A stretch of 64,000 nucleotides of DNA from Ficedula albicollis (lineage: Eukaryota; Chordata; Aves; Passeriformes; Muscicapidae), in assembly GCF_000247815.1 (NCBI RefSeq), contig NC_021675.1, positions 61,349,029 to 61,413,028 of the forward strand, in the 5' to 3' direction. Positions 45,501 to 58,500 of this stretch are shown here, one piece after another. The translations under genes were made by a program, and so were the position numbers. Numbering within the stretch: the first letter of the stretch is position 1; every line of letters starts with the position of its first letter. Under the pieces are notes generated by a model. That model worked only from the letters and a program-made list of their open reading frames with translations. It did not search any database and was not told where the DNA came from.

Positions 45501-46118
45501 TTTTGTTTGTTTTTCTTTTTTTTAACTGAAGTGTGTTGAGGTTAATCATTTTTAATTGACCTTGAACTTGTGGTGGTAAAATTATCAACATTTAAGACTG
45601 CTCTCAGTCTGGCTAAGAAGCTATCTTTACTAAAAGAACATTCCTTTCAGCTAAAAGCAAACAGTGTGATTGTTTCCAACTTCCCACTTCTGAGCTAAGA
45701 CAACACAGGGTGTGCCACTAATCAGAGCCATCTTTTCATATTGCCACGTCACTCACTGCTTGGTTCCTCAGAACTGGGGCAGCTAGCAAGGTCCCAAAGG
45801 CATCCTGTGCCTCCAGGGATGGACATCTGCCTGTTAATATTAAAATGTTTGCCTTTGCTTTTCCATACCTGTTCCTTTGTTTGTTTTTTCCTCAAAGGCA
45901 GTATAGGTTGATTCTCTGCAATCTGAGGATAGTGGTGCAGATGGAAAGATGCTCCCCCAATGTTCTCTCACTATAATCATAGTTAATATAGGTTTTGTTA
46001 AGGCCTAATTTTTTTTTCTCTTTTATCAGCTTATTCATAATCCCTGGGGAAAAATATTTTAAAATTATTTACCTTCTGTAATATAGAAGCAAATGACAAG
46101 AGGCTAAATGGAATTATT

Positions 46119-46178
46119 TTTAATATAAACTTTGCAAAGCAGCAATTATAATAAATCTTCGTATTTTAAAAATTTAAT
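46119..46178 (-). promoter_or_regulatory. Candidate ACOX3 poly(A) signals
   Basis: On the minus strand, ATTAAA hexamers occur at 46173-46178 and 46119-46124, about 230 and 285 bases past the ACOX3 stop. A canonical AATAAA is at 45197-45202, which would give a 1.2 kb 3' UTR. Which is used cannot be told from sequence in such AT-rich DNA. Confidence 0.25.
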
Positions 46179-46406
46179 TGAGTAAATATGTATAGTGTGC
46201 AGACGTGTTGCTCTTGCTCTTGTCATTATTATGTTAACAGTCCCTCAGATCAAGCTGGACTTGATTTCAAAGTTATTTTAAAACTTGGCACCTCTCAAGG
46301 AAAATCTCTTCCATTTTCAGCGTTAGACATATGGTCTCATTTCCTCCTGATGTTGGTAACAAGGTATCCATCTCAGGCCCATCCAGATTCTTAAAAGTTG
46401 TTTGGT

Positions 46407-46526
46407 TTACAATCTTGACCTCAGCCTGCCTATAACAGGTTTATTAATGCAAAATTCTGCCCACCATGAAGCTCTGTTCAGGGCTTTGTTGCCTTGAAGG
46501 ATCTCTCCCCACATATTTTTATATAG
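46407..46526 (-). CDS. ACOX3: ACOX3 exon K (terminal coding exon, PTS1 signal)
   Basis: After acceptor tattttgcag, 39 codons and TAA read [20 protein letters not shown], then [19 protein letters not shown]. The W-W-x-E-F-x-x-N-K-P-V-I block and the ending are typical of ACOX3. The last three residues, SRL, form a conservative variant of the SKL-type peroxisomal import signal read by PEX5. The intron between this exon and exon J is 3.1 kb, the longest found for this gene here. Confidence 0.95.
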   Translation of the reverse strand, partial: LYKNMWGEILQGNKALNRASWWAEFCINKPVIGRLRSRL

Positions 46527-49500
46527 CTGCAAAATAATAGTAAAAAGGATTAATGCATAGAGAAGAAACAAAACTTCTGCAAGACAAATTATTAAGTTAA
46601 CTTATTAGCTGAAATGAGATTTTGATTGAATTTCTAGACAGCAAATGTGAATAATTATGTACAGGCAAGAACAAACAGAAAAATAAGCACAAAATTTCAA
46701 AGTACTGTAAACACCTAATTTCTGTCCAAATCATTTAGACCATCCTTGGCATAAGAGCAGGAAATCAGTAACTTTTATTATTTCTCTTTTCCAATTCAAC
46801 TATCAAAGGTAGAAAATTGGAAACAAGATTACATTAAGCTAACCTTTGTTCTGTCCAAACCTGAGGACTGTGTCTGAAAGCACTCAAGGACAGCTGCTGT
46901 TATCTCTGCTTGAACACACTTCTGCAAAGTAACAGAACTTCTCTCCCAGTGTGAACTGTTTGATTTGAGCATAAGAAATCCTTCTCTCAAGAGCAGATTG
47001 TTTATTTGTCATTTTGCCAATTTGCAATTATTTTTGTGGAAGAGTTAAAAAGAAGCAAATTTTGCAAAAGTATTATTTTAGCAATATGTGTCAATTCATA
47101 ATTAACAAAAGCATGAAACTTTAAATAACTTTATAGCAAAATCAGGAAAGAAACATATTTTCAGCAGTAAGAGAGTACAGTGTAACAAAATATTAATGTA
47201 CTATAAAAGCAGTCAGTGAGGTAAAGTGAAATGCCTTTTTTCTTCATCAAAAGGTGCTGTGGCCCTAAATATCTGTGCTCACTTCAATAAATATTGAAAT
47301 ATAATACATTTAATATTGAATATATTTTAGCTTGATCACATGGGTTAATTTTAACTATGCATTCCAATATAATTTTGATTAAATATTTTCTAACAATTTC
47401 TAATTAATCCTGAAATAAATGTGGCAATACCTTCACAGACTTAGGCTAAGATTGTCAAAACTTTTATGGAGAAATTATGTCCACACCACTGAAATTTCTT
47501 TTAAAGAGAATTTGAATTCTTCTTTTAGGGCCTAAAGCTGCCTATAAAAAAAATCTGAAACTTTTCCTCAGCTCCAGCTATGATCTGTGGCTTATGGTGC
47601 AAGGCACTCCCCTGCACAACTTATCCTGAATTAAATTCACCTTTTTGTTATACTTGGATAATCTATTCTTTACAATACTCTAATTTTTACTAAAATGTTT
47701 GCACTGGTTCTTAGAAGGTGAAAAGATAGCAATGAATAGAGAATTAAATGCAGACAGCCAGGAGACAAGGAGCTTTATTAAGTATTTTCTTTGAGGGATT
47801 GGCAGCCTTTTTTGAACTTCAGTTGAAAATATTTACACAATTTGAAAACCACGGACTTACAGGCAGTTCACAAAACCTTCTTACAGAATTCTACAGAATA
47901 TGGGTTGAATAGGACTGGTTAAAATAATTTTGTCAATGCTTCAATTAATTTATAAAAATATTAAGTACATGAGGAAGTGTTTAGATTCCTACGTGCATTT
48001 CTCAAGCATTATACTCCTAATATTAGTATCTAATATTAATAAGTCTCTGTGGCTTCTGCATTTGCAAGAGCAAGCTCCCAATGAGGAGCCAGCCAAATCC
48101 ATCATGTCAGCTTTATCAGCTACTGATGAGAAATTTCCAGGTGACTGCTAGAAAGGGGATACTATTCTAGGAATGGATCACTGTGTACTTGTATCATATT
48201 TTATATTTCTGTCTATAGCATCTGCTCACAGCTTCTGCTAGAGACAGAAAAATGTGCTAAAATGGGATTTTGGCCAATACAGATACTCATTCTAACAAAC
48301 TAAGTTCCTTCTCTGAAGTTACCTTTGCAGGTTCCCTCCAGTGACCTCTTGTATTAATTTAATCCTCAAAAACCAATAGAAATGCAAACAAAGTTTCCAG
48401 TGATGATTACAGCCTCTAGGAGATGGCTGGAGAGGTAGAGCCAGCCTTTCTGCCTCATTTGCAAAGACTGTGCTAACAAAGTAATCATTGTGTTAGGTCA
48501 GCGTGGAAACATCTGTCCTGCCCTCTGTATTGCTGGATCTCCATGGGAACAAGGGGCAGCTTCAGACAAGAAGTCACGGGAAGTTCTGAAAACCAGAGTC
48601 TGATGCAGCATTCCTGTCAAAGATCCTGGCAGGCTCCCCAGGCTCCAGGGATGGTCTGCAGTGTCCATCCACCCCAACCCAAACTACTGTACAGTGACAC
48701 TGGTCTCTACAGAATAGTTATCCCAGCTTGGCCCTGATGAGTAGGTTTGGCCCACTAAGCAAGAATTTTGGTTTGCTGAGACTTAGGAATAAAATACAGA
48801 TCTTGAAATATGTCAGAAAAAGGCAGGGAGGGATGAGGAGCTGTTGTAGCCAACTCCATGGTGCACCCACATCCCAGTCCTGCTTCTAGGTCTGGTTATT
48901 CCACTTCAGAAAGGATATGGCAAAAGCAGAAAAAACACAGAGAAGGAAAACAAGGTCTGTCAGAGGAATGAAAAGGCTCCCACAGACAGTAAATAGATAT
49001 GGACTGGGACTAGGAAGTATTTTCTCACAATACTCATAATTAAATTGTAGAAATGATGGTGTGATATAAGACAAATGACAGCTGAATTTGAAAATGGATG
49101 GAAAAAATGGAGAATAGACACATCTGTGGCTACTAAACAGAATGAAACGAACAGAATCTATGGCATGAGAAATTTCTTAAACTGCCAACAGCTGAGACAT
49201 CAGGAAAAGAACATCTTGTTGTTTCATCTGTTTCACAGTGTTCTCTTTGGCCATCCATCCCTGTCAGTCACAGAGTATTCTGTGAACTGAATCCAGTATG
49301 GCCCTACTTATGCTCTTAATTCTTGCTTTGTGTAACTACACCAAAAAATTTCTCTCAGCCCTTTTTTGGTTCAGTGCACAGACGTCCATAACAGCAAACT
49401 ACAGCTTACTGTACAATTACTGTACAAGTTTCCCATTGAAGCTTATCTCCAGTAAATGAAAAGTTCATTTTCTGCTGACATCAATTTAACTCTGGTAGCA

Positions 49501-52500
49501 TTTTCCACTGAAAATTTGTCTTTCTTTTCTTTTGCACTCATGAAATGCCTTGAATATGTTAAGGCTAATTGCAGGCAATAATATTCTTCATGATTAAACT
49601 TACAAATTTTAGAATGGGTTTTCTTACCTCTCCACTTGCTTTACCAATGGCAGAATTGAGAATGAAGTCGGGAGGAGCATAGACATCAACCAAGGCAACA
49701 GCATCATCTTTCAACTGTTTAAAACCAAAAGACATGCATTTGACAACTTCTGTATTTATCTACAGCTGAACTACAGTGCAGCATAAAAATTATTTTTATA
49801 AAGTACCAGCTTTGGTAATTTAAGAGAAATCCACAATACGTAGCTAGTTTTATTTTGATTTTTTTCACTCACAGGGTACTGCCAAAAGAGACTGTATTTC
49901 AAATATTTTCCTCCTTTATTTATGGGGTTTTAAACACATTTTAACCAATATGGTGCTGTCTACACAAATAAATACATATATTTTTGCACTTTAAAAACAT
50001 AATGACCAGAATTTTCTTTGAAATTTTGCTGACCTGTAAAGAATATGTTGTAGTTTGGAAAGCTTTTGTGCTAAGGAAAAAAATATCACAAACTAACTCA
50101 ATGATGAAATAAAAAGAACTGGATTGAAATATTTCACTGGCTTTCCAACTAAGATTGCAAGGCCACAAATGTTGTGGTGTTATTTGGTAGGATATTTTCC
50201 AGTTGGTAACTCAATGATGAAATAAAAAGAACTGGATTGAAATATTTCACTGGCTTTCCAACTAAGATTGCAAGGCCACAAATGTTGTGGTGTTATTTGG
50301 TAGGATATAGTATTTTCCAGTTATTGGTAAATAAAGTAAGACTAGATTCAGGGTCAACGAGTTGCTAAACTTTACACAAAATTATTCAGACACCATTAAC
50401 ATAATATCCTGCTGACTTACCATCTTGAAGTACAGAGTAATCTGATGACTATAAACCATGTACCTCTTTTTTAGTATTTATATAGTAGCTATTTAATCAC
50501 AATAAACAGGCTTACCCTGTAGCAGAGCTCCAAAATAGCATCCTGAATAAACTTTCCAGGTTGTTCACCTGAAGCATAGCCACCTTTAAAAACATTCACA
50601 GAGAAGCTTATATCAGTGAAGATTAAACTGATACAAACTTTTTGCCAAGTTCATGAGTTGATCAGCCAAGACTAAGTAGCTGCAGCTGTGTAATCGAACT
50701 GACAGTCTTTCATTAATGAGCTAACTGCAAAACTCTTAATCTAAGCTATGTAGAACCTTCTGCAGTAATGAGCTACACTACAGTGTCTTGCTGCCTATCC
50801 CTCATCCTCTCGCACAAGCACTGGATCACAGCAAAACCTGTGATCTCTCCATCATCTCTGAGGTAAGAGAGAGCCTTTTGGGCTAATTTTTCACTGCAGA
50901 TTCCTGCTTCAGAAAATTTGGTCGACAATGATTGTATTGTATTAAACAAGCAGTAAGAAAATGCTGTAACATAAATCGTCGCTAGGATTCCCTGCCCCGG
51001 CCAAGGCAGGGCTTTCTAAAGTGACATGCACAGCACACTCAGGGATCTGATCTCACCTTGGTAGAGCACAGCCAGGTGTTTACTCAAGGACCAGAGCCCA
51101 TAGAGAGCACTGAGGTTCCTCAGCACTGGCTGCAGAGCCGCCGGGACGCCGGGACCGTGCGTGTAGTCGTGGTAGCGCTGTAAGGCTGTTTGCTCAATAA
51201 AAGCAATGGCCAGGGGCCGGCAGTAGTACACCTTAGGAGACAGGGAGCAAGGACACTGAGTAACAAAATACAGAGATACACTCCTCAGCCTGTGCAGAAT
51301 GGCACTGGTCTGGTGAAGTCAGTGGAGTTCTGCTGATTTAGGTGTGATGATACAGCTTGAGAAATTCTAAGAAACAGTAGGAGAAAACACTTTCCACAAC
51401 ATCTGTGCAAAGGTTAGTTATGAAATGCCTATTAGAATTAAGACTGAATACCTATTACCAGTGTAATTTGGCAGTTGCACCCAGACTTTATAGGATCAAG
51501 AAGCTACACCAGAGAGAAGACAATGTAAAATCAGGTCTGCTGATTTTAGGATTGTCAAGAAACCTACAGGAATCTAAGAAGAAAAAGGTAGGTTTATATT
51601 TATTTAATATGATCCAGAATTTTATAAAGAGGATAAAAATCTTCCTATTGAAAAACTATTACAATCCCTTCAAATAATAAAAATCTGATCATGTCAGCAT
51701 GAGTGGATTCTGTTGATGGATTGCAATAGATTGCAGTATGTTTTGAAGGAACTATGCAACTAGTCCTCGCCAACTATCTGATGAGGAAGACAAGTCACCA
51801 GTTACTGTTACTGCAGAGTATAAAACCTTAAGTGATTGTATGTATTTACATAGAAACACTTGTCTACACTTACATAATTCAACTTTGCTAGACCTGCTCC
51901 TTTGGAATAGATTGCTGACTGACAACATTCTAGCTGGTGAACAGAAGGGGAGTATGATACCACTGCTGTCCTGGCTGACTTGTTGCAATGATGTAACTCA
52001 TGTTTGGTTTTAGTTTGTTTTTTTAAGGTTTGGGTGTTTAATTTTTTTTCATGTAGAATTACTTGATTAGTTTTAATTCTTTTCTTTCAAATGCTTGCAT
52101 TATCCTTTCATTTAGATCAACTGCAGCATGTATTAAAGGCATATTCCAAAGATCACTGTCTCTCTCAACAGCAGCTGCCCAGTGGCACACAGATATATAT
52201 ATGAACAGCAAAATAGACATCATCTATTCTCTGCAGCATTATGGAGAACTGCCTCCTTACTAGATGGTTTTTTGAGATATGCTAATTCCCTAGTCAGAAT
52301 GAAATAAGTCTTAACATCCAAATGAAACATTATTTTCCTGTTATTCTCCCCTATATTTCTACTTTTCTGTATTGTTTCTATCAAGCTGCCCCCACACCAA
52401 AATAACCTAGGGATAGATTAGGAATCTCTTCCAGATACCCCACAGCATGAACAAATATTTTGTATTAGTCAACCACTGGGCTGACAGAAAAGTGTTTCTT

Positions 52501-55500
52501 CATGCCCAGAAAGTTTTAAGTCAAATATGTACATGTCTTCAAAGCACAGCTTGTAAATAATTTTCAGATGTTTTTGAGGCATGACATTTAAAATAAAATA
52601 TCCTGCTGTCCTGAGGATGAATTATAGGGAGAAAAGAAAAACTAATGACCTAAAGTATATCAATGCCCATCTCAAAAGCAGTTGTGTGCTTGAACCTCTT
52701 TGAGTTTAAAATATAATAGAAAAGACAATCTTCATACTTAGCTCACCATTCTCTCTAATGCACTGGCCTCAGCACCAGCTTCACCAAAATCTGGCTGACA
52801 GGCAATCAGACTAGAGTTTCTGACAATTCCCATTCTGGATTTGACCCTGATGAGTTTCTCTAATAAGCTGCTTCAAGGGTAAAATCAGGAAAGATTTTCT
52901 CCCTGCTACCATTGGTTTCACACAGATCATCCCATGTTGAAGCCATGCTGGGTCTTTCTAGATGCAGAGTTGACTGTTGACTATTCCTTCCTGCTGCCAC
53001 ACAGATCATCCCATGTTGAAGCCATGCTGTTTCTAGATGCAGAGTTCACTGTTGACTATTCCTTCCTGCTGGTTTTTAGCTTTGCAGGTAAGGTAAATGA
53101 CACTGACCATCTTCAGGGAGCAGACCTTTCTCAGTGAAAAATGACAAGTGTTCATTCTTTGCATGTGAGCCAATTTTTCTCATGGAGGTGGTAGAGGAAT
53201 CTGGTGAGCTTGAGGATAAATACTGGAATTTGGAGTTAAGCCACTCCTAGCTGTTAAAGCTCTCTGGTGAGAGAGTGGATCTGCTATATGTAAATTGTCA
53301 ATGTTTCCTTTCCAGGTTCCAATGCTGTCAGTCTGGTATCTTTCATGAGTACTTTGCACTATAGGAATTAGAGATGAAAAAGACCCATTAGGTCATCTAG
53401 TTTACCTACCTGCCAGAGCAAGATTCTTTCCTACACTATGTATTTGGTCACAAGCACAGATGGAGAAGCAATAATCAGATGCTGCCATGTATTAAATACT
53501 CACAGATTTAGTCTTCAGAAGTTGTGCTATCAAAATTGCAGACATCGCACAGCACATGCCTGCAACTTTTATGAAGGTAAATATATCCTGAATATATCCT
53601 GGAAGACTTCTGCTGATGGTAACTGTCCTCATGCTATCATGTTCTATGCAATGCACATGGTCAGGTATTAAATTTTATTAGTTATTTGACTTGCTGCTTT
53701 ATGGTTCAGGAAATTGTTCTTTACGGCACAAGAAGATAAAACTAACAGAAACTGTCAGACTTGGATGAAAATAAATAAATAAAACATGAAAGATTAATAA
53801 TCATTACCTGACAGTTGTTTTTTGCCTCAAAATCACTTCGTCCAGCCTGCTTCTCCTTATTCATTTTTAGGTCACTTTCTCGCAGCAGGTAGCAAACCAG
53901 CCATTTATAAGCTGCTAAAGGAACTATGAAAAAGAAAAAAGCAAAATTCCTAAAATTTACGCTTATGGTGCAAGAAGTCATGTGAAAATTCTACTGCAGT
54001 CCCCGATTTTGCTACTTGAGATGAAAAGTGAAAGCTTTAATTAATCAATCCATTGACATGCCACTTTGTCCATTAATGTAGATACAGATCTGGGGAGAAC
54101 AGTCAGATTGTAAGTGTACAGTGAAGACATAACCACGTCTGGCCATACCCTACTTCAAACTGACCAAAGGCTGGAAGACAAGGTATATTCACAGCTCAGT
54201 TTAGACTTCTTACTTGAATAATTTTTTTAGCTTAGTTTTTTTTTTGGGGGGGGTTTGGGTTTTTTTTGTTTTGTTTTTCTTTGTTTGTTTTTTTTCCATA
54301 TTAAGACTTATACCTACAAGATATGAAGTCTCTTCTGAGAATACAAGAACAGAAGACAGTTCACAATTACTGGAAGCATGTGACTTGCAAGATTGTTTTC
54401 ACTGGTGGCTGAATGTAATCCCATTTAAATTACTATTTTGGTACATAATTGTGTCATATTTCTAAGAGCAGCCTAGAACTATTAAGGTAAGAAGTTATTC
54501 AGCATAAAGTCCTTGCATGAATCCTGCTTGTTTGTCTCAGCTAAAGATTCAATGTAGAGCATACCTTAGGGTACAGGGAGTGTTTACATGCTGCCTAAAT
54601 TAACAGTCCAGTTTCTAACAGAATGGATCAATAAACAGATTCAGATGTTTTTTAAATTATGGTCCGGTTCTGTAGGTATTACATGAGAAGACAGAACATG
54701 TGCTGCTTCTCTCTCATTATGTGTTGGTATTCTTTTTAACTTTTGTGTCCAAAAGCCAATCTGGGCTCACAGTGATACACAAATGGGAACAGCATCAAAT
54801 GTCACACTTGACTTGATTACAGCTGAGTAAAGCAGGAAAACTACAGGAACTCTTTTTCCACCATCACTCATTTTTCTCTATACAACTAAAAGCAACTGTC
54901 AAAAGCAGATGAACTTCATGCCTTTTCAACATACTTGTAAATCCCTTGTGTGGTTTTCTAAAACAAGCTATTTTAGTGATAGAAGGTAGTGGCAATCAAT
55001 CCCATTAGTACTGGAAAAAAGCAATACAGTAGAGAAAAACCCTACCTGAGAGATGTTATTTTAGAGGAACAAAAGAAAAAAAAAATATCTGATGCTATCC
55101 TCCATTTCAGAAATGAATTTTGGGAAAATTGAATGTATTTTGAAATACAAACTGTGCTCTTAGTAAAGAAAAATGCATGTAATACAAAAATGTCAGCAAA
55201 TATGACAAATATCTAATAAGTAGCAGAGGCTGAATCTCAGATCTCTGGATCCTTTCCTTTGGAAAAGGATTTAAAATTCTATAATCAGTTTAATAGCAGT
55301 AGAAGCCTACCTGAGGAGTCCATGCAATCTTCAACACTAATGGCTGAGAATTTCCAGCCAAGGATATGATGGTAGTCTTGCAAAAAGTTTATTGTTCCCA
55401 AAGGGGATTCAAAAGGAGCTTTATCTGAAATACCAGAGAAAATAAAAATGATTTATGAGAAAAGAAATCAGACTTTTTGGAACTAAAAGCCTATTAGAAA

Positions 55501-58500
55501 GCCATGCATACACTTGACAGGCCAGATGCAATTAGGCCATAATACTTATTTTATTATTGCCTAGTCCAGCCAAAAGAGGACTGGTGGACAAGTGTGGAAA
55601 AAACTGACATCACTGCCTATAATTATTCCCCATAAGATTCAACTCCAACTGCTGAGTTTTCCAGCTCTGTAAGATGCTAGTGAAACTCATTGCTGGAAAA
55701 CTAAAACAAAATCTAGAGAACTACAAGATGTGGTGATGCATATTGCTACCAAGTCAGGTGATCTGAACTGTTCCAAGTACAATAAACAGACTTTTGATGA
55801 CTTTACCAATACAGAGTCACAGAATCACAGAATGGTTTGGGCTGCAAGGGAACTTAAACATCATCTTGTTCTGACCCTCCCACCCTGGACAAGGATATCT
55901 TCCACTAGACCAGATTGCTCCACGCTCTATCCAGCCTGGTCTTGAACAGTTCCAGGGATGGGGCATCTGCAACTTCTCTGGCCAACGTGTGCCAGTGTCT
56001 CACCACCCCTGCAGAGAAAACTTCTTCTGAACATCTAATCTAAATCTCTCATCTTTTAGTTTAAAGCCATTCCCCTTTGGACCGTGACTATCTGGAAAAA
56101 GTTTAAAAAAAAAAAAAAGTAATGTAAAATTTTTTATAAGTATTTTTTAATAAGTACTGGAAGGCCATAACAAACCTTCTTTTTTCTAGGCTAAAGACAC
56201 CCAACTCTCTGAGCCTGTCTTCATAGCAGAGGTGGCCTCCTCTGGACCCTCTCTAACGGGTCCCAAACTCTCTTTTGCTTAGAACCCCAGACCTGGATGC
56301 AATGCTGAGGTAATTTCATCAAACTGAAGTGCACTTCTCAGATATGGCTTAACCTGATTAGGGATGGCAAAACATCTAGCTAGCTTCTGCAAGACAGAAG
56401 AATATTTCTTGCAGCAAATATTTCTGTATTGTGAATGTACCATATGATGGAGTCTGCAGCACATTATTTATGCTCCACAAAAGTATTAAATGACTGTCAA
56501 TGCTTTCAGTATGAAATTACCTCCTAATTCCATTAGCTACACATTGTTGGGTCCAGCATAAGATTCCATAATGAAAACATACCTCTTATGCAATTCATCC
56601 AGCTCATTAAGTAGTTGCTGGTTTGCTGAAGCAGGACGTTATTATCTCCCTCATACGTGCAGTTTGGATCATTGTCATTTCGGATTTCACCCAGACGATT
56701 CACTTCAGAAGAACAAGTGCACAGTTTAATATATTGCAACATATTAGCAGAAGCTGAGAGAGATTAAATAATTATTCTGTGACAAAATGCAGAAGACCTG
56801 TCTATTCCTGTATGTAAAACTATTGTTACAAACAGATGAGCTTGAAAATTCACTGATTATCTTGTACAGCAAAGATTTTAGAAAAGTGTGGCATTAAACT
56901 TACAGGAGAAATTTTCATCTATAAAGTCTGCATCTTTATATTTGAAAATGAGACTGAATTACTTGTACAGTCTGTCCAAATGCTGGGGCAGATCCTGTAT
57001 GGGTTTAGGGAGTTTTTTTTGTAACTTCAGGTACGAAATAAAATTTGATCCTGTATGGGTTTAGGGAGTTTTTTTTGTGACTTCAGGTACGAAATAAAAT
57101 TTAAAAAAATATGGATATGAAGATAAAATACTTTTGAAACACATGGCTAAAATTCAGAAATCATAGCACAACAGCAGTCAAAGAACACACAAAATAACCA
57201 TTGTCCTTCTGATCAGTGCATGCAGTGTGTAACTTACTGGCAAGGTAACCATGTCCTCCACAAGCCTCTCGGCACTCCTGGGCTGCCTGCTGAGCAGTCC
57301 AAGACGCCAGCGGTTTGCTGGCAGCAGACAAAGCATGAATCTCACGTCCCAAATCAGCCTTTGTGAAAAACAAATTATAAACGGGGAATAACTTCTATAG
57401 AAATTAGGTTGGTGACCAGCTAAAGCCGTAGATACATGTACTGCTTTATAATAAACAGTAACTGGCAATATAAGCACAAAACTCTGAGACCTATGTAAGT
57501 GCAAAGCATATTCTTTGGTGGCACAGAGGAGCCCTGCCACAACTGAGGAACCTTCAGCACCAACTTTCTTATATGAGACAGAAATAAATGTGCCAGATAA
57601 TGGGCACATGGGTGCATCTCAGCTCAGCTGTATCAGCTGGCACAGCATTGAGTGAGTTCACCACCTGCCAAGCTTTCCCTCCCAAAAATGGAGAAGGAGG
57701 TGGTTGAGGGTGGCCTGTCCAGAAAAAAGCTTCTATCCCCGCTGTGTTATAAGCAGTATCTCTCTCTCTCTCTCCAGCCAGCAATAGGATATATTTATTG
57801 CCTCACACAGTTTTCACTGATCTTTTAAGCATCAGCTTTGCAAAGAGCAGGAAAACTTTTATGTACACCCTCAGAGACTCCAGAGAATCACAGTAGCCTG
57901 CACTTACACTAACTCTGTTGACCTTACTTTGAAAATGCATTTGGAATTCTGGTTTCTGGAGACAGGGGCTTGATACAACCAAAGCTTGTTTAAGAGCACC
58001 TCCCTAAATGGTGTTGTTTGTTCAATGATTTTGTAGAACAAAATGAATCCATAAGGATTACATTCTTAAAATTTTCAACCGTGAGATTCCTTCCTATCAT
58101 GATTTTTTCCTGATAGCCACTGTTTTCCCTAAGATTAGTGACTGCACTGCAGACCCCCACAAATGAAGTATCAGGTAAAACAATCAAATAGATTCTTCTG
58201 TGTTTTGTGTAGAGAGGAGAAATTAAAATATCCTGCCATTAGCAAAAATCATTTCATGAGCTTTACTTCAGATAAAAAAAAGCTTGAGGATTTAAGTAAG
58301 ACCTGAGCAATACACAGCCAACATGCAGGCCCCAAAAATTTTTATTGCCAAAATTATAAAAATTATAAAATTTATATGCTGTAAAAACACAATACTGAAG
58401 TTAATTTGATCAAAAATCAGTCCACAGAGATTGATAGACTAAACTATTTCCTCTGTAAAGGGATGACTTCCAGTTGACTGATTGTGGATGAAAAATTCAG

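Larger units (their letters stand above)
31181..46118. other. Intergenic DNA downstream of ACOX3, no gene seen
   Basis: Fifteen kilobases with six tandem duplications, one tetranucleotide microsatellite, and GC-richer patches near 31940-32070 and 35830-36340. Many short frames are open on both strands, but none shows a domain I know. The frame at 32276-32476 has a signal-peptide-like start and is discussed among the findings. Confidence 0.5.
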
